Source: Dyella mobilis
GTDB taxonomy: Bacteria; Pseudomonadota; Gammaproteobacteria; Xanthomonadales; Rhodanobacteraceae
Reading direction: 5' to 3'
Assembly: GCF_016904945.1 (NCBI RefSeq)
Contig: NZ_JADIKF010000040.1
Coordinates: forward strand, 310,001-374,000
DNA length: 64,000 nucleotides
Shown here in pieces: positions 35,308-44,200 of this stretch; position 1 is the first letter of the stretch; the number at the start of each line of letters is the position of its first letter. Under the pieces are notes generated by a model that did no database searches, had not been told where the DNA came from, and worked only from the letters and a program-made list of their open reading frames with translations. A program made the position numbers and the translations under genes.

Positions 35308-35994
35308 ATGACATCCATCCGCGCCATCGTCACCGATATCGAAGGGACCACCAGTTCGATCAGCTTCGTCAAGGACGTGCTGTTCCCCTATGCGCGCAAG
35401 CGCATGCCGGCCTACGTCGAGACTCACGCCGATCGTCCCGAGGTGCAGCACTGGCTGCATGAGGCCGCGAAAGAAGCGGGACTGATCGAAGCCAGCCGCC
35501 AGGAAGTGATCGAACTGCTCCTGCGCTGGATCGATGAGGACCGCAAATCCACGGCGCTGAAGGCCTTGCAGGGCATGATCTGGAAGGACGGCTACGAGGA
35601 GGGCGAATACCGCGCCCACGTATACCCGGAAGTCGCTGCACGCCTGCACAGCTGGCGCGGCGAGGGACTGCACTTGTACGTGTATTCCTCCGGGTCGGTA
35701 CCCGCGCAAAAGCTTTTTTTCCGCTACAGCGAATCGGGCGACCTCACCCCGCTGTTTGCCGGCTATTTCGACACCGAGACAGGCCCCAAGCGCGAGACGG
35801 AGTCTTATCGCCTCATTGCCGAAGCCATCGGCGAACGCCCCGAGCACATCCTGTTCCTTTCCGATATCGCGGAAGAACTGGACGCCGCCAGCGCCGCGGG
35901 CTTCAAAACCGCCTGGTTGCTACGCCCGCCGCTTGACCTGCCGGCGCACCCCAAGCACCCGGCCCACGCCAGCTTCGACACTATCCAGCCCTGA
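35308..35994 (+). CDS. mtnC: Enolase-phosphatase E1
   Basis: A 228-residue HAD-superfamily enzyme. Motif I is IVTDIEGTTSSISFV (catalytic Asp and Glu), motif II YSSGSVPAQKLFF, motif III the lysine in TGPKRETESY, and motif IV FLSDIAEELDAA. It enolises and dephosphorylates the diketone phosphate to acireductone, the step between MtnB and MtnD. It lies 127 bases after mtnD; the gap has GCTCCG/CGGAGC plus TTTT, a weak terminator-like hairpin. Confidence 0.96.
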   Translation: MTSIRAIVTDIEGTTSSISFVKDVLFPYARKRMPAYVETHADRPEVQHWLHEAAKEAGLIEASRQEVIELLLRWIDEDRKSTALKALQGMIWKDGYEEGEYRAHVYPEVAARLHSWRGEGLHLYVYSSGSVPAQKLFFRYSESGDLTPLFAGYFDTETGPKRETESYRLIAEAIGERPEHILFLSDIAEELDAASAAGFKTAWLLRPPLDLPAHPKHPAHASFDTIQP

Positions 35995-36005
35995 GCCCAG
36001 CACGC

Positions 36006-37031
36006 ATGCGCACCGTACTGACTGCCCTGCTCGCTTTCGCCGCCGGCGTGTTGCTCATGCTGCTGCTGGTCCGACACCCACGCCCGTCTGAACCCCAGCA
36101 AGCTCCCCCGAGCGTGGCATCCAGCAGCACATCCGCCCCGGCCAGCGCGAGCAGCAGCGACGGCGACGACGGCGACGATGGCGACAGCTGGCCCAACCAG
36201 GCCCCGTCGCCCGAGCAAGTCATCTACGCCCAGCCGGGAATGGTGCGCCAGGCCATTGCCCATCTGACGCCCCGCGAAGCCGGCAAGACCAATCTGTATC
36301 TGGTCACGTTTGCCGGCGATGGCGGCGAGGATGTGTTCCGCAACGAGGCCGAATACGCTGCGCAACTGTTCACCAAGCGGTTCGGACCGACGGCACACGC
36401 CGTGGTGCTGGAAAACAATCCCAGCACGCTGCAATCGCATCCGTTGGCCAACTGGAGCAACCTGGAGGACACCCTCGGCCAGTTGTCCGGCGTGATGAAG
36501 CCCGATGAGGACATCCTGGTACTTTACGTCACCTCGCACGGCGACGAAGACCACAACCTGCTGGTCGATATGGACCCTCTGCCGCTGGATCAGATCGGCG
36601 CATCCGATCTGGCCGGCATCCTGAAGAAGCGACCGTTCAAGTGGAAAGTGGTGGTGGTGAACGCGTGCTACTCCGGCGGATTCGTGCCGGACGTGAAAGG
36701 TCCCGGCACGCTGGTGCTGACCGCCGCGCGAGCCGATCGCAGCTCCTTCGGCTGCGGCAGCGACTCCGACATCACGTATTTCGGCAAAGCTTGGCTGGTT
36801 GATGCACTGAACAAGACCGACAACTTCGTCGATGCGTTCAAGCTCGCCAAGGACGACATTGCCGGCTGGGAAAACGACCAGAAGTTGACGCCTTCCGAAC
36901 CGCAGATCGATATCGGCGAAGGCATTGCGCAGCAACTGGCAAGCTGGCGCAAGGAAGTGAAACCCGGTCCGGCCGTGCCGTTCACGCCTCCGCCGCCTTC
37001 CACCAACAGCGCGCCGGCCAGCTCACAATAA
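36006..37031 (+). CDS. Peptidase C13 (legumain-like) family membrane-anchored protein
   Basis: A 341-residue protein. One N-terminal transmembrane helix (about residues 5-22) is followed by a low-complexity Ser/Ala/Pro/Asp linker including repeated DGDD to about residue 60. The C13 domain has the catalytic His178 in YVTSHGDEDH and Cys221 in VVVNACYSGGF, the caspase-clan dyad. Members of PF01650 include legumain and GPI-transamidase subunit Gpi8; bacterial copies have mostly unknown targets. The C-terminus is Pro/Ser-rich. It lies 11 bases after mtnC, and its stop faces hisIE. Confidence 0.85.
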   Translation: MRTVLTALLAFAAGVLLMLLLVRHPRPSEPQQAPPSVASSSTSAPASASSSDGDDGDDGDSWPNQAPSPEQVIYAQPGMVRQAIAHLTPREAGKTNLYLVTFAGDGGEDVFRNEAEYAAQLFTKRFGPTAHAVVLENNPSTLQSHPLANWSNLEDTLGQLSGVMKPDEDILVLYVTSHGDEDHNLLVDMDPLPLDQIGASDLAGILKKRPFKWKVVVVNACYSGGFVPDVKGPGTLVLTAARADRSSFGCGSDSDITYFGKAWLVDALNKTDNFVDAFKLAKDDIAGWENDQKLTPSEPQIDIGEGIAQQLASWRKEVKPGPAVPFTPPPPSTNSAPASSQ

Positions 37032-37043
37032 ACGCGGGCTGGA

Positions 37044-37676
37044 TCAGCCGTGCCGTTCGACCAACACACGCGCGACATCGGCAAGCCCGTAACCGCGCGC
37101 GCGCAGCAACACGGTCAGGTGAAAAATCAGGTCGGCGGCTTCACCGAGCAATTCCTCGTCACCCTGCGCCACGGCGGCGAGCGCCGTTTCGACGCCCTCC
37201 TCTCCTACCTTCTGCGCAATACGGCGCGTGCCGCCCTGGAACAGGCGTGTCGTATAACTCCCTTCGGGCAGCAACGCCTTGCGCTGCTCCACCAGCGCAT
37301 CCAGCTCGGCCAGAAAGCCTAGCGGCGGCCGTACGTCGTCGCCAAAACAACTGCTGGTTCCCAGGTGGCAGGTCGGCCCCTGCGGGTTGGCCAGTATCAA
37401 TACCGTATCCGAGTCGCAGTCCGCCCGGATCGATTTCACGTCCAGCACGTGGCCGGAGCTCTCGCCCTTCATCCACAAGCGCTGTTTGCTGCGGCTGTAG
37501 AACGTTACCTTGCCGATCGCTTCCGTTTGCGCCAGCGCCTCGGCATTGACGTAGCCGAGCATCAATACTTCGCCGGTCAGCCAGTGCTGCACGATTGCCG
37601 GCAGCAATCCACCGGACTTGCTCCAATCGAGTCGGCTGAGGTCGGTTCGGCTTGCCGTTGTATTTGCGTCAGTCAC
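37044..37676 (-). CDS. hisI: Phosphoribosyl-AMP cyclohydrolase / phosphoribosyl-ATP pyrophosphatase
   Basis: A 210-residue fusion. The HisI part (residues about 1-115) has MLGYVNAEALAQT, TFYSRSKQRLWMKGESSGH and the zinc-binding DCDSDTVL and GPTCH. The HisE part has LLPEGSYTTRLFQGGTRRIAQKVGEEGVETALAA and ADLIFHLTVLL. Together they carry out steps 2 and 3 of histidine synthesis. The start is taken as GTG 37676, overlapping the hisF stop; GTG 37685 is an alternative. Last gene of the his operon. Also written hisIE. Confidence 0.94.
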   Translation of the reverse strand: MTDANTTASRTDLSRLDWSKSGGLLPAIVQHWLTGEVLMLGYVNAEALAQTEAIGKVTFYSRSKQRLWMKGESSGHVLDVKSIRADCDSDTVLILANPQGPTCHLGTSSCFGDDVRPPLGFLAELDALVEQRKALLPEGSYTTRLFQGGTRRIAQKVGEEGVETALAAVAQGDEELLGEAADLIFHLTVLLRARGYGLADVARVLVERHG

Positions 37677-38460
37677 GGTTGTCACTCTCTTGCAGGCGAA
37701 CCACCACGCCCTGCCGCTGCAGGTAACGTTTGAGCTCCGGCACCGCGATGGCACCACTGTGGAAAACGCTGGCTGCCAATGCACCATCCACCCGCGCACA
37801 GGTGAAAGCGTCGAGAAAATGCTCCATCGAACCGGCACCGCCCGAAGCAATCAAGGGAACAGTACATACCTTGCGCGCCTCGCCCAACTGCACCAGATCA
37901 TAACCCTTGCGCACACCGTCACTGTCCATGCAATTGAGCACGATCTCACCGGCTCCGCGCCGCTGCGCCTCGACCATCCAATCGATCGTGCGGCGCGCCA
38001 GCGATCGCGTTTTGGAGGGGTCTCCGGTGTATTGGCGGACACGCCATTCGCCGTCGGCATCGCGCATCGAATCGATCCCCACGACCACGCACTGCACCCC
38101 GAATGCCGCAGCCAGCTCGTCGATCAGTTCCGGCCGCTCCAGCGCCGGCGAGTTCACCGAAATCTTGTCGGCGCCGGCATGCAGCACCTGCCGCGCCTCC
38201 TCGACCGAACGGATGCCGCCCGCCACGCAAAATGGAATATCGATGACCCTTGCTACGCGCTCTACCCACGTCCGGTCCACACTGCGCCCCTCGGGGCTGG
38301 CGGTGATGTCGTAGAACACCAGCTCGTCGGCCCCCTCATCGCGATAGCGCAAGGCCAGGTCGACGATCTCGCCCATCACGACGTGATCGCGAAAACGCAC
38401 GCCTTTGACGACTTTGCCCTCGCGCACGTCCAGGCAGGGAATGATGCGGCGGCTCAACAT
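37669..38460 (-). CDS. hisF: Imidazole glycerol phosphate synthase subunit HisF
   Basis: A 263-residue (beta/alpha)8 barrel, slightly longer than the usual 256-258. Catalytic Asp11 is in IIPCLDVREGKVVKG and the second Asp in VVGIDSMRDADGEW. Ammonia from HisH is channelled through it to form imidazole glycerol phosphate and AICAR. It overlaps hisA by seven bases and hisI by eight. Confidence 0.97.
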   Translation of the reverse strand: MLSRRIIPCLDVREGKVVKGVRFRDHVVMGEIVDLALRYRDEGADELVFYDITASPEGRSVDRTWVERVARVIDIPFCVAGGIRSVEEARQVLHAGADKISVNSPALERPELIDELAAAFGVQCVVVGIDSMRDADGEWRVRQYTGDPSKTRSLARRTIDWMVEAQRRGAGEIVLNCMDSDGVRKGYDLVQLGEARKVCTVPLIASGGAGSMEHFLDAFTCARVDGALAASVFHSGAIAVPELKRYLQRQGVVVRLQESDNRD

Positions 38461-39182
38461 GCCAGCGCCCCTTCAAGGGTAAAGCGGCCTTCGAGCAGGG
38501 CCCGGCCGAGAATCACGCCACGGGCACCCGCAGCACCGGCGGCACGAATGTCTTCAAGCGAACGCACTCCGCCCGACGCCTGCACCGCAAGCTGCGGCAC
38601 GGTCTGCGCCAGATGCCGGTATAAGTCGAGGTTGAACCCCGCCAGCATGCCGTCGCGTTCGATATCGGTACACAAAAGATGGCGCGCACCGCGCTGGGCG
38701 TACCAGGGCGCAAGCTCGTCCAGCGTACGCGCCTCTTCTTCGATCCAGCCGGCGCTGGGCAAGGTCCAGCGCCCGTCGCGCAGGCGCGTATCGAGCGCAA
38801 TCGTGAAGCGCTCGGCGCCATGAACCTTCAACCATCCTGCCACTTGTTCCGGTGCTCGGATCGCCACACTGCCCACCACCACGCGCACCACACCCACGTC
38901 GAACAGGCGCTGCACATCGTCTTCGGAACGCACGCCGCCGCCCGCCTGCACCTGCATGCCGGCCCTGGCCAATGCTTCGATAACGCCCAGGTTGGCCAGG
39001 TCGCCTGCCCTCGCACCGTCCAGATCCACCACGTGGAGCCAGCGTGCACCGGCACCGGCGTAGCGCGCAGCCAATTCGCGCGGATCGCTGGCGTAGCGGG
39101 TTTCCTGCGCGTAGTCACCCTGCTTCAGGCGCACCACCTGGCCGCCGCGCAGATCGATCGCCGGGATGATTTCTATCGTCAT
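38454..39182 (-). CDS. hisA: ProFAR isomerase HisA
   Basis: A 242-residue barrel homologous to HisF. It catalyses the Amadori rearrangement of ProFAR to PRFAR. Asp8 is in IIPAIDLRGGQVVRLKQGDY and the second acid in FTIALDTRLRDG; GGVRSEDDVQRLF and GGVRSLEDIRAAG are the two phosphate loops. It overlaps hisH by four bases and hisF by seven. Confidence 0.97.
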   Translation of the reverse strand: MTIEIIPAIDLRGGQVVRLKQGDYAQETRYASDPRELAARYAGAGARWLHVVDLDGARAGDLANLGVIEALARAGMQVQAGGGVRSEDDVQRLFDVGVVRVVVGSVAIRAPEQVAGWLKVHGAERFTIALDTRLRDGRWTLPSAGWIEEEARTLDELAPWYAQRGARHLLCTDIERDGMLAGFNLDLYRHLAQTVPQLAVQASGGVRSLEDIRAAGAAGARGVILGRALLEGRFTLEGALAC

Positions 39183-39769
39183 AGCTCGAGAAAATTCTTC
39201 AATAGCTTGGCCCCGACACTCGCCGAGCGCTCGGGGTGAAATTGCATGCCGTGAAAATTGTCCTTGGCGATGACGGCCGAAAAGCCGTCGCCGTAATCGC
39301 TGCTGGCCAGGGTGTAAGCACCAAGCGGCACAGCGTAGCTATGCACGAAATAGGCCCAATCGCCTTCCTGCAAACCTTTCAGCAAAGAGTGCTCCACCAC
39401 GGGCGTCAAACGGTTCCAACCCATGTGCGGCACGCAGCGATCGGGGGCTTCCTCAAAACGGCGAACCTGCGCCGGAACCACGCCAAGGCACGCCGTGTCT
39501 CCTTCGGAGGAGTGCTCGCAAAGCAACTGCATGCCCAGGCATACGCCGAGTACCGGTTGCGTCAAGGAACGGATCACCTCGACCAGGCCCAACTCGCGCA
39601 GCCGCGCCATGCCCGGCGCGGCTGCGCCGACGCCGGGCAGGATCACCTTGTCGGCCTGACGAATTTGCGCAGCATCCGCGGTCAGCGCGGCATCCACACC
39701 CAAGCGCTGCAAGGCATAGCGCACAGAGCCGATATTGGTGCCACCGGCATCGACCAGCACCACGCTCAT
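39179..39769 (-). CDS. hisH: Imidazole glycerol phosphate synthase glutaminase HisH
   Basis: A 196-residue class-I glutamine amidotransferase. The nucleophile Cys is in VLGVCLGMQLL, and the His/Glu pair in GMQFHPERSASVG. It supplies ammonia to HisF. It overlaps hisB by one base at 39769 and hisA by four. Confidence 0.97.
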   Translation of the reverse strand: MSVVLVDAGGTNIGSVRYALQRLGVDAALTADAAQIRQADKVILPGVGAAAPGMARLRELGLVEVIRSLTQPVLGVCLGMQLLCEHSSEGDTACLGVVPAQVRRFEEAPDRCVPHMGWNRLTPVVEHSLLKGLQEGDWAYFVHSYAVPLGAYTLASSDYGDGFSAVIAKDNFHGMQFHPERSASVGAKLLKNFLEL

Positions 39770-40833
39770 TACAAGGCTCCCTTCGTGCTCGGCAACTCAT
39801 CGCCTTCGCGACGGATGGCCTGGCGCAATACGCGCGCCGTCACCTTGAAGCAGGCTTCCACCTCGTGATGGGCATTCTCGCCTTTGACAGCCAGGTGAAG
39901 GTTCGCGCCCAGGGTGTCGCACAGCGAGTGGAAGAAATGCGGCACCAGCTCGGTAGGCACGTCGCCTACGCGCTCGCGCGGGAAGTGTCCTTCAAAGACG
40001 AAGTAAGGGCGTCCGGACAAATCCAGTGCCGCGCTGGCCTGTGCCTCGTCCATCGGCAAGGTGAAACCGTAGCGAGCGATGCCGCGCTTGTCGCCCATGG
40101 CCTGACGCAAAGCCTGACCCAGCGCGAGAGCGCAATCCTCGATGGTGTGATGCTCGTCCACCTTGGTGTCGCCGTGACATTCCAGTTGCAGGGAAAAGCC
40201 GCCGTGCTTGCCGATCTGTTCCAGCATGTGGTCGAAAAAACCCAACCCGGTATGCACGACCGGCTCGGCTGCACGGTCCAGATCCACGCGAACCTTGATC
40301 CGGGTTTCCTTGGTGTTGCGCACCACTTCGGCAATACGCGGACGATCCAACAACTGATGAGCGATCTCATCCCAGCCGATACCCTGCGCTCCGACACGAA
40401 AGCCGCGCACGCCAATATTGGCGGCAAATTGCAGATCGGTCTCGCGATCGCCCACCATGGCCGAGGCGGCACGACTCCAACCGTCGTCAGCGAGATATTG
40501 GCGCATCATGCCAACACCCGGCTTGCGCGTGTCCAATCCGTCCTGCGGGAAACTGCGGTCGATCAGCACCTCGCGAAAACGAATGCCCTGCGAAGCGAAA
40601 ATGCGCAATAGCAAATCGTGCGGACCATCGAAATGCTCCTGCGGGAAACGCTCCGAACCCAGGCCATCCTGGTTGGTGACCATCACCAGCTCGTAACCGG
40701 CTCCGACGATGCGCAGCAAGGCGGCGATCACGCCCGGAAGCAGGTCGAGCTTTTCATAGCTGTCGATCTGCTCGTCGGCCGGCTCGTGAATCAGGCAACC
40801 ATCGCGATCGACAAAGAGAATCTTGCGGCTCAT
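39769..40833 (-). CDS. hisB: Bifunctional histidinol-phosphatase / imidazoleglycerol-phosphate dehydratase
   Basis: A 354-residue fusion. The HAD phosphatase half starts ILFVDRDGCLIHEPADEQ and has VTNQDGLGSE and MVGDRETDLQFA. The dehydratase half contains GLGFFDHMLEQIGKHGGF, DEHHTIEDCALALG and HHEVEACFKV, metal-binding His/Glu motifs. The loop that binds zinc in E. coli HisB (C-x-H...C-x-C) reads IDRSFPQDGLDTRKP here, without those ligands; I recall the same loss in Xanthomonas, so it is a lineage trait. Separated from hisC by 64 bases of duplicated sequence. Confidence 0.96.
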   Translation of the reverse strand: MSRKILFVDRDGCLIHEPADEQIDSYEKLDLLPGVIAALLRIVGAGYELVMVTNQDGLGSERFPQEHFDGPHDLLLRIFASQGIRFREVLIDRSFPQDGLDTRKPGVGMMRQYLADDGWSRAASAMVGDRETDLQFAANIGVRGFRVGAQGIGWDEIAHQLLDRPRIAEVVRNTKETRIKVRVDLDRAAEPVVHTGLGFFDHMLEQIGKHGGFSLQLECHGDTKVDEHHTIEDCALALGQALRQAMGDKRGIARYGFTLPMDEAQASAALDLSGRPYFVFEGHFPRERVGDVPTELVPHFFHSLCDTLGANLHLAVKGENAHHEVEACFKVTARVLRQAIRREGDELPSTKGAL

Positions 40834-40846
40834 GGGTAAGGTTCCT

Positions 40847-40950
40847 TATGCCGATCCATCGGCAAGATCCCGGCCATCCATGGCCGGACTTTTCAAATTA
40901 TGCCGATCCATCGGCAACACCCCGGCCATCCACGGCCGGACTTTTCAAAA
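40847..40950. repeat. Two tandem 52-bp units between hisC and hisB
   Basis: Copy 1 is 40847-40898 and copy 2 is 40899-40950, differing at only a few bases. Each contains two small stem-loops: GCCGA-TCCA-TCGGC and CCGGCCA-TCCA-TGGCCGG (the second stem is slightly weaker in copy 2), then CTTTTCAA. Copy 2 encodes the last residues and stop of HisC; copy 1 forms most of the hisC-hisB spacer, the only sizeable gap in the operon. Confidence 0.9.
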
Positions 40951-41989
40951 CGGACAGGACGCGGGCATTCTCGGCAGGCGTGCCAAGCGTTATCCGCAGC
41001 GCGTCGTGCAAGTTGGGATAGCGACGAATGTCGCGCACCACGATGCCCGCCTGCTGCAATTGCCGGTAAACCGATGCAGCATCGTCAAAACGCACGGCAA
41101 GGAAATTGGCAGCCGAAGGCAGCACCTCGCGCACACCGGGAACCTGCGCCAAGGCTTTGCTCATCAGCAGGCGCTGCGCGCGCACGATGCCGATCTTCTC
41201 GTTGGCCGACGCCTGCCCCGTCGGGGATAGTTCGACCAATGCTGCTGCCACGCAGGGCAAAGGCAGCGGATAAGGCGGCATGATGCGGCGAATGAGCTCA
41301 ATCACTTCAGCATTGGCGAGCAGGCTACCGATGCGCGCACCGGCCAGTGCCCAGGCCTTGGACAGCGTGCGCAATACCGCAAGGTGTTCGTAACGGTCGA
41401 TCAAATCGACCACGCTGCGCTGATCGGAAAACTCCACATAGGCCTCATCCACCACCAACAAGGCCCTGCCAGCCAGAGCCTGCGCGACACGCTCGATCTC
41501 GGCGCGCGGAATCGAGCGGCCGCTGGGATTATTGGGCGTGCACAGGAACACCAGCTTGACGGCCGGCGTTACCGCTGCCAGCAAGGCATCCACATCCAGG
41601 CTGAAATCCTCGGCCAGTGGCACCTCGATCACGGCCGCATTCTGTATGCGTGCGCACACCGAGTACATGCCGAACGTCGGCGGCTGAATCACGATGGCGT
41701 CTTCACCCGCCCGGCAGAACGCACGTATCAGCAGATCGATCATCTCGTCGCTGCCGCGGCCCACACACAACTGGTTGCGCCTTACGCCATACAGTGCAGC
41801 CAGGGTCTGCAACAAGGCCTCCGGCTGTGGGTCCGGGTAACGGTTGCAACCAAGTCCCTCGTCGCCATTCGGTGCCCACGGCGACTCGTTGGCATTGAGC
41901 ATGATCTGGCCACCGCCGGCTTCGGTTCGAGCGGACGAATACGGCTGCATGCTGCGGATTTCCGGCCGGGCGAGATCGAGCACGCTCAC
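40898..41989 (-). CDS. hisC: Histidinol-phosphate aminotransferase
   Basis: A 363-residue fold-type I PLP enzyme. ANESPWAPNG is the substrate-binding N-terminal motif, PNNPSGRSIP the cofactor-binding Asn, and LRTLSKAWALAGARIG holds the PLP lysine. It transaminates imidazole acetol phosphate. The start overlaps the hisD stop by ATGA. The C-terminus VDGRGVADGSA is encoded by the second unit of a 52-bp tandem repeat, so it is probably a recent extension. Confidence 0.96.
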   Translation of the reverse strand: MSVLDLARPEIRSMQPYSSARTEAGGGQIMLNANESPWAPNGDEGLGCNRYPDPQPEALLQTLAALYGVRRNQLCVGRGSDEMIDLLIRAFCRAGEDAIVIQPPTFGMYSVCARIQNAAVIEVPLAEDFSLDVDALLAAVTPAVKLVFLCTPNNPSGRSIPRAEIERVAQALAGRALLVVDEAYVEFSDQRSVVDLIDRYEHLAVLRTLSKAWALAGARIGSLLANAEVIELIRRIMPPYPLPLPCVAAALVELSPTGQASANEKIGIVRAQRLLMSKALAQVPGVREVLPSAANFLAVRFDDAASVYRQLQQAGIVVRDIRRYPNLHDALRITLGTPAENARVLSVLKSPAVDGRGVADGSA

Positions 41990-43293
41990 GTCCGATCCTC
42001 CAGCGCTGCCAGGCGCAATGTTACCGCCCGCCGGTGCGCTTCAAGCTGCTCGGCGGCCGCCAGGGTAGCCGTACATGGCCCGATCGCACGCAAGCCCGCA
42101 GGGCTGAGTTCCTGCACCGTGATCTGTTTCTGATAGCTGGCCACCGATACTCCGCTGTAGCTGCGCGCATAACCGTAGGTCGGCAGTACGTGATTGCTGC
42201 CGCTGCAATAGTCCCCGACGGATTCGGGGGTCCAGGCGCCGACGAACACCGACCCCGCACTTTCGACGCCGTCGAGCAGATCGCGCGCGGCATCCACCTG
42301 CAGGATGAGATGCTCCGGCGCGTAGCGATTGCTGACTTCGACGGCCTGCGGCAACGAGTCGACTTCGATCAGCCGGCTCTGTGCCAGTGCCTGTTCTGCA
42401 ATCGCGCCACGCGGCAACTCCGCACATTGCCGATCGACTTCGGCAGCAACTTTATCCAGCAACGCAGGCGATGGGCTGACCAGGATCACCTGTGAATCCG
42501 GCCCATGCTCGGCCTGCGACAGCAGATCGGCGGCGACGAAGGCGGCATTGGCTTGCGCATCGGCAATCACCAGCACCTCGGACGGGCCGGCCGGCATGTC
42601 GATGGCAGCACCGCCGGGATCGGCCGATACCTGCAGCTTTGCTTCGGTCACCCACGCGTTGCCCGGGCCGAACAGTTTGTCGCAGCGGGGCACGCTCCCG
42701 GTGCCATAGGCCATCGCGGCAATCGCCTGCGCGCCGCCCAGCTTGAACACGCGATGCACACCCACCACCCGCGCGGCAAACAGCACGGCTTCGTCGCAGG
42801 TGCCGTCGGCACGCGCGGGCGAGCACAGCACCACTTCACGACAGCCGGCGATGTGCGCCGGCACACCAAGCATCAAAGCCGTGGACGGCAACGGAGCGCT
42901 GCCGGCAGGTACGTAGAGTCCTACGCGCTGAATGGGCCGCAGCATGCGCTCAACGCGCACGCCTTCAGCCGTGTCCACGCCAACCGGCTGCGGCGCGGCG
43001 GCGCGGTGAAAAACCTCGATACGTGCGGCCGCTTCGCGGATGGCGGCCTTGAGCTCCGGCATGAGCCTGGCCTCGGCCTCGGCAAACTCTGCCTCGTCGA
43101 CTTCAATGACTTGCAGGGTGCAGCGGTCGTAACGCGCGGACAATTCGCGCAATGCCGCATCGCCCTTGCTGCGCACCTGGGCAATGATTCGCTCGACACC
43201 TGCGCGCAACTCCTGTGCACGCGCCTGTGCAGGCCGTGCGAGCGCGGCATCGCGTTCGGTTTCACCAAGCGTGTTCCAATCGATTCGCTTCAT
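41986..43293 (-). CDS. hisD: Histidinol dehydrogenase
   Basis: A 435-residue zinc enzyme that performs the last two oxidations to histidine with NAD. Signatures: ERMLRPIQRVGLYVPAG, FGPGNAWVTEAKLQV, DLLSQAEHGPDSQVILV with zinc-binding Gln and His, and GSNHVLPTYGYARSYSGVSV. The start is placed at ATG 43293 (MKRIDWNTLG); the frame runs seven codons further. It lies 13 bases after hisG. Confidence 0.96.
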   Translation of the reverse strand: MKRIDWNTLGETERDAALARPAQARAQELRAGVERIIAQVRSKGDAALRELSARYDRCTLQVIEVDEAEFAEAEARLMPELKAAIREAAARIEVFHRAAAPQPVGVDTAEGVRVERMLRPIQRVGLYVPAGSAPLPSTALMLGVPAHIAGCREVVLCSPARADGTCDEAVLFAARVVGVHRVFKLGGAQAIAAMAYGTGSVPRCDKLFGPGNAWVTEAKLQVSADPGGAAIDMPAGPSEVLVIADAQANAAFVAADLLSQAEHGPDSQVILVSPSPALLDKVAAEVDRQCAELPRGAIAEQALAQSRLIEVDSLPQAVEVSNRYAPEHLILQVDAARDLLDGVESAGSVFVGAWTPESVGDYCSGSNHVLPTYGYARSYSGVSVASYQKQITVQELSPAGLRAIGPCTATLAAAEQLEAHRRAVTLRLAALEDRT

Positions 43294-43306
43294 TCCAGGC
43301 CACTCT

Positions 43307-44200
43307 TTACGCAAGCATTTTTTCGACCGGCAAGACGAACATTTCGCGCGCGCCGGCCTTCTTGATTTCTTCCAATTGACGCCAGCTCACTTCGCCCGCG
43401 CACAACGCCTGCAGCATCAGCTGATCGGGCTGCCCGGCGACCGGTAACAAGGTCGGTTGCGGACCGCCGGGCAACAAGCGGGTGACGGCGTCCAAAGAGG
43501 TGCGCGAGGTTTGCAGCAACAGCAGGCGCGATTCGCGCACCTGGATCACGCCGTCCAGGCGCTTGAGCAGCAGTTCGATCATGTCGCCGCGCTCATCGGT
43601 GGGCAGTGTGTCGGGACCGGCCAGCACCGCCTCGCTTTGCAGCAACACGTCGGTCTCGCGCAACTGGTTGGCCACCAACGTGCCGCCGCTCTGCACCAGG
43701 TCGCAGATGGCATCGGCCGTCCCCAGCTTGGGCGCGATTTCGACCGAGCCGGCCAAGGTCACCACGGCCGCATCCACCTCGTTGCGCCGCAGCCATTGAC
43801 CAAGCAGCCCGGGATACGAAGTGGCGATACGCAAGCCGTCGAGATCCTTCGGCACGGTGTAATCCACGTCTTGCGGCACGGCAATCGACAGGCGGCATCG
43901 GCCGAACCCCAACGGACGCCATTCGGTGAGCGCAGCAGCGGCATCGCCGGCAACGCCTTTGAATTCGTCCAACACGTTGCGGCCGACGATGCCCAGATCG
44001 CACACGCCTTGCGCGATCAGCCCGGGGATGTCGTCGTCGCGGACCAGCAGCAAGTCCACCGGCTCGCCTTCGCCGAAACAGAACAGCTTGTCGCGGCTCT
44101 GGCGGAAAGTGAGGCCGCAGCGCTTGAGCACATCCAGCGCCGGCTCGGTCAGCCGTCCGGACTTCTGCATGGCGATACGCAGGCGATCGCGAGGTTTCAT
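43307..44200 (-). CDS. hisG: ATP phosphoribosyltransferase (long form)
   Basis: A 297-residue HisG_L-type enzyme, the first and feedback-inhibited step. RLRIAMQKSGRLTEPALDVL opens the catalytic domain, IATSYPGLLGQWL and GSVEIAPKLGTADAICDLVQSGGTL bind PRPP, and the C-terminal about 80 residues (LLLLQTSRTSLDAVTRLLPG...EEIKKAGAREMFVLPVEKML) are the histidine-binding regulatory domain. HisZ is therefore not needed. ATG 44200 overlaps the regulator's stop as ATGA. Confidence 0.96.
   Translation of the reverse strand: MKPRDRLRIAMQKSGRLTEPALDVLKRCGLTFRQSRDKLFCFGEGEPVDLLLVRDDDIPGLIAQGVCDLGIVGRNVLDEFKGVAGDAAAALTEWRPLGFGRCRLSIAVPQDVDYTVPKDLDGLRIATSYPGLLGQWLRRNEVDAAVVTLAGSVEIAPKLGTADAICDLVQSGGTLVANQLRETDVLLQSEAVLAGPDTLPTDERGDMIELLLKRLDGVIQVRESRLLLLQTSRTSLDAVTRLLPGGPQPTLLPVAGQPDQLMLQALCAGEVSWRQLEEIKKAGAREMFVLPVEKMLA

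Noticed and set aside
39769..40833. Loss of the HisB zinc loop as a novel inactivating change
   Set aside because: All HAD catalytic motifs remain and, from memory, Xanthomonas HisB also lacks these ligands, so it is a lineage feature rather than a defect.
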